From: Forficula auricularia
Lineage: Eukaryota; Arthropoda; Insecta; Dermaptera; Forficulidae
Length of the DNA: 64,000 bases
NCBI GenBank assembly: GCA_024734495.1
Contig: JALMQS010000066.1
Location: forward strand, 4,555,490 to 4,619,489
Reading direction: 5' to 3'
A program made the position numbers and the translations under genes. Below are positions 11,266-22,907 of this stretch, one piece after another. Positions within the stretch are counted from its first letter, which is position 1, and every line of letters starts with the position of its first letter. The notes under the pieces are model-generated. The model saw only the letters and a list, made by a program, of their open reading frames with translations. It was not told the DNA's origin and made no database searches.

Positions 11266-13265
11266 AAATTATTGGAATAGATAAAATAAAAAAATAAAAA
11301 AATAAATATTTCCATTCTTTTGGATAAAGACAAAAGGTCTTAATGAAAAATAAAAAGCTACCTACTTTTTGGCATTTCTAGTAATTAACATACGCACAAG
11401 GAATTTTAAAATCTTAAAAAATAACAATTTCAAATTCTTGAAAATGGATAGGCAAATCCAAAAACCTATTATTTGGGCGGACTCGACCGGAAATACCCAA
11501 ATATGTCCGGCTAAAGCCGGATACCTGGAAATCCTAGTCGCGACCAATATTTTAAGGAGCACTGCCATAGAAAATTTGATTTACCAAATTTCTATCATTA
11601 GATCTTTCGATAGAATTTCGGAAAAAGAAAAAATCGTTTGTTGGGAAATTATTACTATGTCTAGTTCTATAAATGTGTAAAAAAAAAAAAAAAATAGCGT
11701 GTACCTTGATTAAGCTTTTATCGAATGAGCTCGGCTGTCAGCAGCCTGTTCATATGGCTTCGATATAACGTTTAATAAAAAGGCGAAATTTCTGATGCTT
11801 TTTATGAATTCAGCCACCGTTCGTTTCCTCCCCCGCCCCCGCTGGCAAATCACTTTGAAATGTAAACAGATATCCCCCGTGACTGTGTGCCCTAGGAGAA
11901 AAAGACTAAACCAATAATTTTGAACTTTGACGTGAAAACTGCTCTTGTATGAGAATGTGTGGGTGTATATGTGTGGAATTGTGGGTGTGAGTGCATTGGA
12001 GGGTATGCGGGGGCAGTCGAATCAAGGCAGCCTATGAATAGCCCATGAGCCTTTGAGCCAGGCAATGAGCTGGCTGGTGGCTTCGAAAATTCATCGGCAG
12101 ACCTCTTGCTTTCTTTCTTTCTTTACTTCCTTCGAGAGGAAGAGGAATAAGAGGGAGATCCTTCCTCCTCTCTTGAGCCGTCATGCAAAAAAATCACTTC
12201 ATCTTTAGATCTCAAGTAATATTGAGACCTTACTTTTTTCTTTTCAATTGCCCCTTTAATATCTACATCAATGAATTCACAAATTCTATTTCAGTCTTTA
12301 TCAATACAATATTTTTTGCACCTATTTTGTTCTATACTTTAAATATTTGATTTTCAACAACTCAAGAAAATAAATGAGCTGATAATATAAAACATTTAAT
12401 TGAAACAAATAATCTATATATAAAATTCTTTTAGCGATACTCATACTCACTCACTGCTTGTTGTGATATACACCATCGACATGTTTTGATAGTCAACGAG
12501 CAAGTCTGCAAAAATGCGTTAAAACTTAAATACAGACCTAAATATATAAAAACCATGAATCTCGGGCATGCGGGTGGTTGACATGTCGATCGCAAGGCTG
12601 TCTTTCGCCTTTTCAGCCCTCCCATTGTAACTAATCAATAACCCATTATTGCATAATATATATTATTTATATTTACCTAAAAAACCCTTAACGACAAACC
12701 AATCCCAAATGTTATAACATTTAGCGCCCGAACCTAGACTTTTATGATATCCTGTAATTCAAATCGAACTATTTTTCAAGGGACGTCATCAGAATGAACG
12801 GGATCTCATAGCCTTACACCAGAAGAAATTAAAATAAACATGATACTATATTTTCACATTCTTTGTATATATTTTCGTTTTTTACATTAAAAAAAAAAAA
12901 AAAAAAAAATGATGAGCGCAAACCTACTAGAACAAACAACACCAATACCGCACCCGAAAATTCCAATAACACACCGAAAAAAACAGCCAGACCCTCACTA
13001 AATCCTACACCATCCCATTCCTGAACTCAAACTGAAAAATTACGCAATCCTTAACGATTTAATCAATTTAACTTCTAGTGGGACGATTACAGAACATAGA
13101 GATATGAATCAAACAAATTTACTTCACGCACTAAATGAAAGCACGTTGAATAGAAGATATAAGAAAAATTTTAAAAAGCCTCTGCAATTCAACGAAAAGT
13201 TACTTACGTGCTCGTATTGAAATCAGTGATTAATAAACCCATCAACACTAACAATGCAATAGCAT
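11266..13265. other. Unassigned DNA, poly(A) tract
   Basis: Open frames at 11369-11680 (plus) and 12431-12625 (minus) show no domain. A CCGGCTAAAGCCGG hairpin lies near 11507. TCTATATATAAAATTC at 12413 resembles a Helitron 5' end, but no matching CTRR hairpin follows. A run of about 20 A at 12890-12909, preceded by AAATAAA, could be the 3' end of a retroposed sequence. No target duplication was found. Confidence 0.4.
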
Positions 13266-13570
13266 NNNNNNNNNNNNNNNNNNNNNNNNNNNNNNNNNNN
13301 NNNNNNNNNNNNNNNNNNNNNNNNNNNNNNNNNNNNNNNNNNNNNNNNNNNNNNNNNNNNNNNNNNNNNNNNNNNNNNNNNNNNNNNNNNNNNNNNNNNN
13401 NNNNNNNNNNNNNNNNNNNNNNNNNNNNNNNNNNNNNNNNNNNNNNNNNNNNNNNNNNNNNNNNNNNNNNNNNNNNNNNNNNNNNNNNNNNNNNNNNNNN
13501 NNNNNNNNNNNNNNNNNNNNNNNNNNNNNNNNNNNNNNNNNNNNNNNNNNNNNNNNNNNNNNNNNNNNNN
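13266..13570. other. Assembly gap (Ns)
   Basis: Run of 305 undetermined bases. Any apparent reading frame across it is meaningless. Confidence 1.
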
Positions 13571-13759
13571 TCAAAAAAAGAGGATAACACACCCGCAACT
13601 CCGGTATCCATCAGAATTTTCCCCGTTGCGACCCCTCCTACTGTAGAAACCCAGGAATCGAGAGAGAAAATTATCTTTACAATGTGTTTACACTAATTAT
13701 GCATTTTCAAATAAGAACGATATTAAGATATCTACTTGATTTTTACTTAATAAAATTCT

Positions 13760-14480
13760 AAAATACAAATATCTAAAAAGTAATTTCAGGATTTTTTGAA
13801 ATCTCGACTTCCAACTATCCAAAATGTGAGTGAGGGCAAAATTAAAATTTTCCTATCCTGATCAAATTTTGTAGAGTTATTCTTTATTACTTTAAGAAAC
13901 TATTCCTGTAAAAATCAACTATAAAATTGACTGTAGTGGGGGCGAAAGGGGGGGGTGCAAAATATGGAAATTTTTAGCTTTTTAGTACATTTACTCTTTA
14001 GAAACTGTGGATTGTTATTTGCAAATATCTAAAAAAGTAATATCAAGATTTTTTTCAATCCGACCCCCCCCCCCCTCCTAACTATCCAAAATGGGAGTGG
14101 GGGCAAAAATTAAAACTCTCTCCGATCTTGATCAAATTTTGTACAGTTATTCTTTATTACTTTAAGAAACTTATTCCTGTAAAAATCAACTATCAAATTG
14201 ACTGTATGGAGGCAAAAGGAGGGGGGGGGGGGGGCAAAATATAGAAATTTTTAGCTTTTTTGTACATTTACTCTTTAGAAAACTGAGAGTTATTTATTTG
14301 CAAATATCTAAAACATAATTTCAACTTCCCAAAATGTGAGTGGGGGAAAAAATTAATACTCTCTCCGATATAGATCAAATTTTGTAATCTTAGTTTTTAA
14401 GACTATATAAAATATATGCTGTAAAAATCAATAGCCAAAATGAGTGCGTGGGGGCGAAAGAGGGGGCAAAATATTACAAA
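13760..14480. repeat. Tandem repeat, about 256-279 bp unit, three copies
   Basis: CAAATATCTAAAA recurs at 13766, 14022 and 14301. Each unit continues with CCAAAATG(T/G)GAGTG(A/G)GGG, TGATCAAATTTTGTA, CTTTATTACTTTAAGAAAC and a G-rich patch. Unit length varies because the poly-C and poly-G runs differ. No coding potential. Confidence 0.85.
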
Positions 14481-15330
14481 TATATTTACAGACCCAATAA
14501 TCACATGCCGAGACGCCGCCCGCCAGAGCCACCCGCCTGGAAGGCCGAGCAGAGAGGCGTGCCGAAGGCAGCTCGTATTTGTATAAATCAAAGGTTCCCA
14601 AACCCCGGAGAGCCGTGGCCTCTTGACAAGTGCGCCGCGAAGCTTAATAATTAATATTTCATTATTCGTGTCCATGATTAATAATTAAAGGAATCGTAGG
14701 GAGTTGGACATGACTCTAAATTAAATACAAAGTTTTTTATTGAAATAGGCTAATCGTTTCGTTGCAAATCACTCAATTTTATCAAACTATGTGATTGTTT
14801 CCTGTCAAAATAATTAAAATAATCAAATTGAACAAAGAAATTTTTATTTATTATGTACTATCAGATATTTTATTAAGAAGTGCATGTATTTTTTAATATT
14901 TAACCAGCAACCAACGACCCCCTTCGGTCAACTCATGAATCTGACAAACAATTCACTTTTTAATTTTTTTTTCTTTACCTATTTTATTACCACTACTTTT
15001 CCATTCCACAATTTTAAATTACTATTCAATTTTATCAGAAATGAATTAGTTGATTTAATAATTTTTTCTGTTTTTGGAATTCTTTTTAAATCTACTGGAA
15101 AATAATGCCTTAGGGCCTTAGAGGAAAATTAACCTTTCAGTCTCATTAGTTCATTACAAGAGAAGTATGGTGTATGGTAAATACCTTAAGGAGATAAAAC
15201 TCTTCTTTAACAAATATTAGCTTACCCAACTGTTTTCCTTGAATGATTATTATTTTATTTTTCAACAATTTTTCAATTTTATAAATGACTAAGAAAAATA
15301 TTATATCTTATTATATAATTTATCATGAAT
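14481..15330. other. Unassigned; small transposon-end fragments
   Basis: A GC-rich patch (14508-14640) includes CCGAGACGCCGCCCGCCAG, also found at 50960, and AAAGGTTCCCAAACCCCGG, which resembles a hAT terminal repeat. Neither has a partner end. The remainder is AT-rich with nothing recognisable. Confidence 0.4.
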
Positions 15331-15334
15331 ATTT

Positions 15335-15470
15335 CTTTATTGAAAAAAATAAATAAATAATGACTTTTATTATCCAATACAAAAAAATACAAATATTTTA
15401 CAAATACAAAAAACTTCGACCTCGAGGCCCAAAAGCCTCACCATCGAATGTCCATTTTTTTTTTTAATTT
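15335..15470 (-). mobile_element. Probable non-LTR retroelement 3' end
   Basis: On the minus strand, a GAGGC...GCCTC hairpin is followed by TGTATTGGATAATAAA and an ATTT-rich tail. This is the look of the 3' untranslated region and tail of an insect Jockey-type element. No coding part adjoins it. The call rests on general resemblance only. Confidence 0.35.
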
Positions 15471-15966
15471 TTAACATATTTTTGATACTCCTTATTTTGG
15501 TAAGGGAAAAAAATTGATAAAAAAACCCATACTTTTTATTTTTAACATAAAAAAGAAAAAAACACAAAAACAAAACAAAATGAGTAATGATGAAATGAAG
15601 AGCACTAAATGAGAAATGAAGTGTCACATCCGGTATATTTCGTTAATTAGAGGGTTGAGATTTGATTGCGCATTATTTTCGAATTTTTTAACACTATTTT
15701 CTAGGTTTTCTTTTAGAGAAGTCATGTTTAGTCCGATTCTTATTATATGGTTGTTGATTCCAGGTGGAGGAATGGTCATTTTCCTTAATATTAATATAAT
15801 GATGCTAGACCGGTTTTATTATATTAAAAAAAATTTTTGATGCTCTTTTACTCGGTCTTTTAAATTCTCTTAAGATGAACAATGAGTATATGAATAAATA
15901 AATTGTTATTTATTATAAGAGGTATTTTTATTTTGGTTTACAATGGTGGCCAATTTTTATCCCATC

Positions 15967-15992
15967 ATTTCGGCATTCTCTGCCTTCATCAG
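15967..15992 (-). repeat. CTGATGA stem module (copy)
   Basis: Reads CTGATGAAGGCAGAGAATG then CCGAAAT on the minus strand, with a GGCA/TGCC stem. Compare 9281-9305, 56142-56169 and 41931-41958. Confidence 0.6.
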
Positions 15993-16049
15993 AACCTTAA
16001 AATAATTTTTTACAAAGATTTTATATACTTCATGTTAACAATAATATAA

Positions 16050-16195
16050 AATATACATCAACTACTTTAATATAATATAATATAATAATATAATAATATA
16101 TAATATAATATAATAATATACATCAACTACTTATATACAATATAATATAATAATAATATAATATCAACTACTTAAATATACATCAACTACTTTAC
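16050..16195. repeat. AT-rich minisatellite
   Basis: Irregular tandem array of TATAA/TAATA units broken by four copies of the decamer CATCAACTAC. Confidence 0.85.
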
Positions 16196-16204
16196 CTCTC
16201 TCTT

Positions 16205-16465
16205 TTAAAACATTTTCCTTAATGTTTTTGACTGGACCCTTTCCAAATCGTTGAGCCTGGTTTTGGAGGCGAAGGGGAGCCACGCAGGGGCAGCGTATTC
16301 TATGATTGGCCGAACAAGTATTTTATACAGAGTCAGCTTTTCATTCAGAGGAAGCAGGCTGCCAGGTCTAATCAAAGGCCAAATGATTTTCGCTGCCAGG
16401 AAACCCTTCTCTCTGGCTAACTTGGTTTCTTTATTGAAATATCCTTTGGAAGAAATGGTAGTATA
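16205..16465 (-). pseudogene. Jockey-type RT fragment
   Basis: The minus strand is open for about 85 codons and ends in TAA at 16205-16207. It encodes typical post-palm reverse transcriptase sequence of Jockey-group elements: LTLYKILVRPIIEYAAPAW, then RLNDLERVQSKTLRKMF. The pattern of IYK..LRP...Y..P.W and LE.VQ...LR is characteristic of that group. No polymerase core or endonuclease adjoins, so this is a short dead fragment. It differs in sequence from the CR1/Jockey-like family seen at 10926, 30990, 57388 and 63126. Confidence 0.7.
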
Positions 16466-16633
16466 GTGAGGAATGGATTATAGATATTAGAAGATAGTTA
16501 TTAGTGTTTTGAAAAAATTATTCAAATTTTCTCAAAATTAACCCAATTCTTTCTTCTTCTTTTCTGACAATAATAATTCTACTAATCGCTTCATAGAAAC
16601 AAAAAAGTCATCATCATCATTGAGTATACAGTC

Positions 16634-18389
16634 CTAAGACTGGTTTGATGCAACAATCCGTCTCCACTCGACTCTGTCCTCCGCCAGCTGTTTAACCTCT
16701 CTAAATGTCTGGCATCCCATATCCCCAATTATTTGGTTGAAATATTCTAATCTGGGTCTTCCCCTTCCCCTTTTCTTTCCCACCTCCCCCTCCAAGATAT
16801 CCCTAAGCAGTCCCCCATGTCTCAGTGTGTGCCCCATCATCTGACCTCTTCTCTTCTTCAGACTCTTCCACAAGGTTCTTCTTTCTCCGATTTTTCCAAG
16901 AACTTCTTCATTTGTGATTTTATCCATCCATTTGATATTCATCATTCTTCTGTAGCACCACATTTCGAAAGCCTCCAATCTCTTTCTCTCCGCTTTTCCA
17001 ATTGTCCAGGTTTCACACCCGTACATGGCTATGCTCCATACATATGTCTTCAATAGCAACTTCCTGTTTGCTAAGCTGATTGAGGAGGAGCATAGTAGTT
17101 TTTGTTTTGAATTAAACCCCATTTTTGCTTGGGCAATTCTTGATTTAATTTCGTTTTTGCTCCTCCCATCCCATGTTATTTTACTTCCTAGGTAGCGGAA
17201 TTCCTTAACTCCTTCTAGGTTTTCTTGGTTAATTTTGATGCATTCCTGTCTCGTTTGTTCTTTTTTTGTACATACTAGGACCTTGGTTTTATTCTTGTTT
17301 ATTTTCATTTTGATTTCTTCTATTAGGATTTGGTTAATTCCATTCAAGGCGTCCTCTAATTCTTTTTTATTGCTTCCTAGAAGGGCAATGTCATCGGCAA
17401 ATCTTAACATAGCGATCTTTTGACCTTGGATTTCTATACCTGTATCAATTTTGTCTTTGAATTCTTTAATCGCTTCTTCTATGTATAAGTTGAAAATCAT
17501 GGGTGACAGCACACATCCTTGTCTTACACCTTTTTTTATTTTGGCTTCTCTTTGTTCATCACCAATATTTATAATTGCCGTCTGGTTTTGATATAGATTG
17601 TAGATTAGTCTTCTCTCTGAATTTTATTCCCGCCTGTTTTAATATTTTAAACATAATTTCCCAATTGACGTTATCGAATGCTTTTTCTAGGTCTATGAAT
17701 CCGATGTAGACAGATTCTTCCCTGATAAAAGCCCTTTCTATTATTAGTCTAAGAGAGAGAATTGCTTCTCGGGTGCCTCTGTTTCTTCTAAAGCCGAACT
17801 GGTCTTCCCCAGATTTTCTTCAACTCTTTGTTCTATTCTTCTTTGATTATTTTGGTTAGGATTTTGGAGGCATGTGAGGTTAGGCTAATGGTCCTGAAAT
17901 TTTCACATTTATCCGCGCCTGTCTTTTGGGAAGTGTGACTATTTTGTTTTTTTCGAAATCTTTTGGGATGATTCCCAATTTATAGATTTTGCTAATTAGT
18001 TCAAAAAGTTTGTCACGTGCCTTTTCTCCAGAGTTCTTTAGGATTTCAGCTTGTATATTGTCTATTCCGGGTGCTCTATTATTTTTTAGTTCCTTCAAAG
18101 CTGTCTCGAATTCTGACCTGAGTATGGGGTCTCCTAATTCGTTTTCGTCCACAGATTCTTCTTCTTCTATTGGGTTCATTGTTTTTTCTTCTCCATAGAG
18201 TTCTTCTAGGTGTTCCTTCCATCTATTTGCCTGTTCGTTTTCGTTTAGAATAATGTGGCCTCCTTTATCTCTTATGTTCTTGCTTTTTGGCTTGTCTTCT
18301 TGAAAATTTCTTTTTATTGCCCTATAGGCTACATCAACTTTTCCCAATACTAGATTTTCGTTGACTTCTTTACATTTTTCTTGAATCAT
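16634..18389 (-). pseudogene. RTE-like reverse transcriptase (frame broken)
   Basis: Domain order on the minus strand: a basic linker, the RT N-terminal part with NNRAPGIDNIQAEILKN (near 18080) and KNKIVTLPK, the palm with GVRQGCVLSP (near 17525) and the catalytic FADDIALL (17385-17405), then YGCETW (near 17020) and a C-terminal GRGRPRLEYFNQ ahead of the stop at 16634. These are the standard non-LTR RT blocks, and the YGCETW block is common in RTE-type elements. A one-base loss near 17935 and another near 17618 put the parts in different frames. The 293 codons from palm to stop are uninterrupted. The product would copy the element's RNA at a nicked target. Confidence 0.85.
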
Positions 18390-18430
18390 TTTTTCTTTTG
18401 CTTTTCTACATTCTCTTATAACTTTCCATC

Positions 18431-18950
18431 TTAATTTTTTATATGTTTCTTTCCTTCTTCGTCTTTTCTGTTCTTAAATTTTCTTCGTTCGTCAATCAGT
18501 TGCCGTATTTCGTCTGTTACCCATGGCTTTTTAATTTCGTTTTTCTTTGATTGAAGGACTTCGTTAGCTGTTTCGGTCAGGCTTGATTTCATGTCATTCC
18601 ATTCTTGTTCGATTTCATCTTCTTTATTATTTGTGTGTGTTTTTTCTTCCAGTTTCTTATTCATTACGTTTTCGAAGAGTTTTTGGGTTTCCTTATTTTT
18701 TAATTTAGATATATCCCAGTTTTTTCGCGACCGCCCCTTTTTTATTAGTTTTTTAAATTTTAGTTGGCATTTCATCGCAATTAGATTGTGATCACTAAAA
18801 ATATCAGCCCCAGGATAGCTTTTGCAGTCCTTTAATTGATTTCTGAATCTTTGTCTGACTAATATGTAATCTATTTGAAATCTCCCCTTGTCTAACGGCA
18901 TTTTCCACGTGTAGATCCTTCTTGGTAAAAAAGTAGTGTAAAAAAATCCC
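18431..18950 (-). pseudogene. Endonuclease C-terminal part of RTE-like element
   Basis: Reads RRIYTWKMPLDKGRFQIDYI, then SDHNLIAMK, the D/N...SDH motif set that closes the apurinic-like endonuclease fold of non-LTR elements. A lysine-rich linker follows. The N-terminal half of the nuclease is missing because the element is 5'-truncated. A frame break in an A run near 18445 separates it from the RT. RTYTW-like sequence continues to about 18950 in the frame of QIDYI, so I extend past the first methionine. Confidence 0.75.
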
Positions 18951-18985
18951 CTCGGGAAATCTGACTATTGTGTTATAATAAACTA

Positions 18986-19887
18986 ATTTTTTTTTTTTGA
19001 TGGAAATGGTCCCATAAATCAAACGCCTTACCGAGCAAACTTGGCTGCATATGTTTGTGAAAGAGCGAGTTAAGTGCCCTGGCCGCGTGACATTTGGGGG
19101 CCCGGGGGACGTGGATCTTTTGGTGCCCACGAGGGTCCCCTCTGCCTCCACCCTTGCTAATGATAAATGTGCATTGAGCATAGCCTCATGCCGCCCAGCT
19201 TATAAATAAATCAAATCAGGCACACTCACTATATACATATATATATATAAGTATAGATAGAGCTACTCTTTATAGGGTATCTCCTGTGTGGCTGGATGTG
19301 CATAAAATATTTCATACAGCAAAATCCTCAAAAGAAGAGACGATTTCCGAAATTGTTGGATAGAGGAGGAATAGGGGGTGTTTTTCAAAGGATTAAATAA
19401 AATGTTTGTAATTGATATTTGGCTCTTCGCACTCTGGCGACCAATATAGGAACTCACTCAGAGCCAGACACCATTAGCATTGTCAGTTCATTACAAAAAG
19501 AATAGTCATACCTGTTACAGGAACTAGACGAATATTTTATTTATCTTTATATATATATAAAAGAATATATTATTATATTACTGATAGAAAGCGAAATATA
19601 TTCTATTCATCTTTCAGATATTGAAACTTGAATCGTTTTTTGTCTTACCCTCGAATTCACTAACCACGAAGTTACATGTTTATCTCTCAACTCTCAACTC
19701 GTAATTCATTTCATTTATTATTTTTTGAAATAGATGACAATATTAACAAGACTACAATTTATATATGGTATTGGCTCCGTGCATGCTCCCTGGTGGGGAT
19801 AAGAAAATTGATCGAAGCGCACGAGGAAGAAAAAAAGTAAAGAATCCCGAAATATTCAACAACATTAATAGAGAATTATTTTTAAAA
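18986..19887. other. Unassigned; GC-rich patch
   Basis: A GC-rich patch (19060-19190, with GGGGGCCCGGGGGACGTGG) sits in AT-rich DNA. I see no domain on either strand and no element end. A TCTATCTATACTTAT start on the minus strand near 19259 resembles a Helitron 5' end but lacks a partner. Confidence 0.4.
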
Positions 19888-20024
19888 ATGGTTCATACTT
19901 CGTGTTGTGTAGTTAACTGCAAAAATAATGGTGTAAATACCAAGTGTAAATTTTATATCTTTCCAAAAGCAAAATATAAAACAGAGCTGAGAAAGCAATG
20001 GATTGCTGCTGTAAGAAGATTAAA
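19888..20024 (+). CDS. THAP-domain exon (first coding exon)
   Basis: The frame opens with MVHTSCCVVNCKNN and continues KFYIFPKAKYKTELRKQWIA. This is the N-terminal half of a THAP zinc finger: the C-x4-C pair (CVVNC), the F..FP block and the conserved W of a DNA-binding C2CH module. The ATG at 19888 is chosen because THAP domains start at the protein N-terminus with M-V/P-x-x-C; an in-frame ATG at 19765 would add 41 unrelated residues. After the codons for RRLK the sequence reads AAA|GTAACT, a good splice donor at 20025. The missing second half (W.P, then ICS.HF) should therefore be on another exon; I did not find it downstream on this strand. The source could be a host THAP gene or a P-type transposase. 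If the exon is isolated it may be a relic. Confidence 0.7.
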
Positions 20025-20028
20025 GTAA

Positions 20029-21662
20029 CTTAACCTCCCTTTTAACACATTAACTGTCAAATGTTTTATTTTTGATATTTTTGGTAGGTATATTAGGGTT
20101 TAAAAATGGAATTAGATAATGAAATTTAGGTTACTTTACTGGAATGTTTAAATAATAAAATATTATTTTTTAACATTTTTTTGTTGATCCCCGATTGGGG
20201 CTCATAGAATTTCCAGATACAAAAAATAAAAAAATAAAAAAAGTAGTCCTAAATAATTTGACAGAACTTTGACGCAGTTATTATTGTCATTTCAAATCAA
20301 TGCTTCACGTTCTTCTTTTTTCATTATCTTATCAGATTTTAAGTCGCATTTATTACGTTCTTTCAATTTCACTAATAAATCAAAACTGGTAAAGAAGTTG
20401 TTCTAAAAAGATTTCATATTCTGATAGATACTGCAGAAAAGAACTCATTTTCATTATTATTATATTCATTTCGAAATATTATTTCATTTGCTGACACAGA
20501 AAAAAATATTCATAAAAAATTAACATTTTAGTTTCAATTCAAAATTCGAATGACATTACACTAATTTTTGGTATTTTTAAAGTTGCAATTTTTGTTTAAA
20601 TACAATTTAAAAACAAATTTCCATTTGCGTTTGATAAATTAATTCATTTTGTATTCCAAATTAGTATATCATTAATCAAAAGAACTTGACAAGTCTAACC
20701 TCTAAATAGAAAGCAAAATCATAAAAATGTATATACACAGGACTGACTATACTTACCTGTTTATTTGGTGTGAATAATACAAAGAACATAAGACATCAAA
20801 CACACAAAGTAAAATTTCAAAATTATCTGGTATTTAATTTTTTCTCACTTTTTTTTTGTAAATCCCTATAGCAATCAGTGTATTTTTTACAAGATTAGTG
20901 CCGAATTTCTCACCACCAGATGTCTATAGTGTCGTGCAGGAGCCAATAGACACTATTTTTTTATTTTGAGAGCAGAATTTTGAGGCCCCTCGTGCATTTA
21001 ATAGCCATTTTGATTTAAAAACAAATATCAAATATCTTCAAATGTTTTTCTTCTGGCTTAAAAATAAAGATTTATTCTAAAATGGCCTCTCTACATGCTA
21101 TAAGCCAATATGAACCACTTCAAACCATCACCATTGTGTAATAGGGGGATGGCTTGTAGTGACTGATAGTGTTTGAGGATGGAAATGGTGATTGCGAGGG
21201 TTGGTTGGCTTTGGTATCGGGTTTTCTCCCCACATCAAAAAGAGGTCCAGCATTGAAGAACGGGGCTGTTTCATAATCTATTCCCTTATTATATGTTGAA
21301 AATAGCAAATGGAAGAGATCTTAAAAATTCCTCCATTGATTTCGAGTGATATGATTTGCCATATCGGTTCCTATTATGACCTTTCTCTCCACTTTACAAA
21401 GACCCTTCGTTTACAAGATAAATTATTTAGTTACGAGAATTCCCAATATTTACATATAGGAATCAATTCTCTGTTCAAATAAACTCAGTTCACATTTAGA
21501 TTGAATTTGTATATCTATGTAGAAACTCTAGCAGGAGGTAGTAGGTAAATAGATTTTCAAAAATAGATCATATAGTTTTCTATTTAAAAGACTCTTAAGG
21601 AGAATTCAGATATCGAATGGAAGATACACAGCCAAGTTTTAAACAAGTGATGGTCTAGGACA
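20029..21662. other. Unassigned intergenic or intronic DNA
   Basis: AT-rich. I looked here for a THAP second exon (ICS.HF pattern) on the plus strand and saw none. A 62-codon open frame on the minus strand (21120-21308), rich in P, S and Y, looks less random than most but has no recognised domain. Confidence 0.4.
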
Positions 21663-21720
21663 GGGCTAGCCGCATGCGGCCCTCGGCGTCCTTACGTATG
21701 GCCCCTGGTCAAATATTACC
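21663..21720 (+). mobile_element. hAT-like terminus fragment
   Basis: CAGGGCTAGCCGCATGCGGC followed by a GGCCC-rich stretch resembles hAT left ends. The partner end is not identified. The host sequence continues after the piggyBac-type insertion at 23189. Confidence 0.3.
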
Positions 21721-21869
21721 TACGAATTGTGAATTTTTTTAATCGGCTATTTCAAATGTATTTTAACACTAGAAAGCCCGGACTTTCAGATCCCCTAGAA
21801 CGCCCGGATGCCGTCAATTTGACGACTTGCATTTTTCAACAGTCAAACTAAATAAAATCATTCTGTTTC

Positions 21870-22260
21870 CTTTTTAACCGACTTCAAAAAAGGAGGAGGT
21901 TCTCTATTCGACTGAATTTTTTTTTTGTGCCTATGTTACCTCATATCTCCGCCAATTGTCAACCGATTTTGAAATTTTTTTTGCATTGGGTCCAGTCTAG
22001 CTTCCGATTGGTCCCATTTTTTTTTGTTTTCTTTTCATATGTATTAGACCTTTTTTATTAGGTTTGTTTAGACCTAACTTCTTTGTTTATGAACCGATTT
22101 CGATGGTTCTTTTTTTATCCGAAAGGGGTGTCTTAGGGATGGTGTCATATTAATTTGGTCAAGTTCTGATGATATGATCACTATTAATAACATCACTAAA
22201 AAGAGAAAAATAAAAATAATTTTTAAGAAAAAATAAAAACCGACTTCAAAAAATCAAATG
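21870..22260. repeat. ACCGACTTCAAAAA repeat, fragment
   Basis: Begins TTTTTAACCGACTTCAAAAA followed by GGAGGAGG, then the body ACCTCATATCTCCGCCAA...TTTTGCATTGGG, and reaches another AACCGACTTCAAAAA at about 22238. The same family occurs at 46346, 48888, 52730, 58674 and 62067. It lies inside the piggyBac-type element. Confidence 0.75.
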
Positions 22261-22309
22261 CAACAAATAAAACACACTAAAAGGTATAAAATAATTATTA
22301 TCTTATTTA

Positions 22310-22502
22310 GTTACAACTAAACGACGAAATATTAACATGAAATTACTTTTTTAAATTGGTACCAAACATATACCTTTTATGAATCGCACTCGACGGATCT
22401 TACTTAGTACGTTTGGCGGGTACGCTCGCTTATAGGTATAGTTTGTTTGGTACCGACTTCAAAAAGTAATTTCATGTTAATATTTCGTCGTTTAGTTGTA
22501 AC
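22310..22502. repeat. Palindrome inside the piggyBac-type element
   Basis: GTTACAACTAAACGACG at the left end is matched by its complement at the right end. The arms are about 57 bp with one short extra segment (CCGACTTC) on the right. A related palindrome is at 49889-50098, with the loop sequence in the opposite orientation. Confidence 0.8.
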
Positions 22503-22840
22503 TTTTTTATTTTTTCTTAAAAATTATTTTATTTAATATTTTTTTATTTTTTCTAATAATAAATATAATTCTATTATATATTTATATATTAAAAATACAT
22601 ATTAATATATATTACATTTTAATAATCATTATGATATAAAATGAAAAATTAACATGCTATATTTATGGAGTATTATCATTAACAAAACCAGTAGTTCTAT
22701 ATTATATCTTATTATTATAAATAATATTGAAATAGAAAAAAAACAAATATACGAAAAAAACTCACGAGAAATTGAGAGAGAAATTTGTTGTTGATAATTC
22801 AAAGGGCGGAACAAAAATAAAATGGCAAGACTAGGGGCTC

Positions 22841-22842
<2 letters not shown>

Positions 22843-22905
<63 letters not shown>
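22843..22905. repeat. TA dinucleotide microsatellite
   Basis: About 31 uninterrupted AT/TA units. Confidence 0.97.

Positions 22906-22907
<2 letters not shown>

Larger units (their letters stand above)
16609..18985 (-). mobile_element. RTE-like non-LTR retrotransposon, copy 1 (5'-truncated)
   Basis: It encodes an apurinic-type endonuclease tail and a reverse transcriptase in one direction. It ends at its 3' side (low coordinates) in a trinucleotide ATG repeat tail (16609-16620 as TCATCATCATCAT). Such short 3' repeats are a known trait of RTE-clade elements. The 5' end is cut inside the endonuclease domain near 18985. A second copy (33781-36079) is almost identical through the 3' two thirds. 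Three single-base length changes (near 17618, 17935 and 18445), two of them in homopolymers, break the frame; they may be decay or assembly error. Confidence 0.85.

Noticed and set aside
12413..12760. Helitron starting TCTATATATAAAATTC
   Set aside because: No hairpin plus CTRR end was found on the expected side.
13204..13696. Reading frames spanning the assembly gap
   Set aside because: They consist mostly of undetermined residues.
16817..17056. Plus-strand protein identical at 33983-34222
   Set aside because: Antisense shadow of the RTE-like reverse transcriptase in both copies.
21120..21308. 62-residue minus-strand frame rich in P, S and Y
   Set aside because: Composition is suggestive of real coding sequence, but there is no domain, no convincing splice sites and no paralog.
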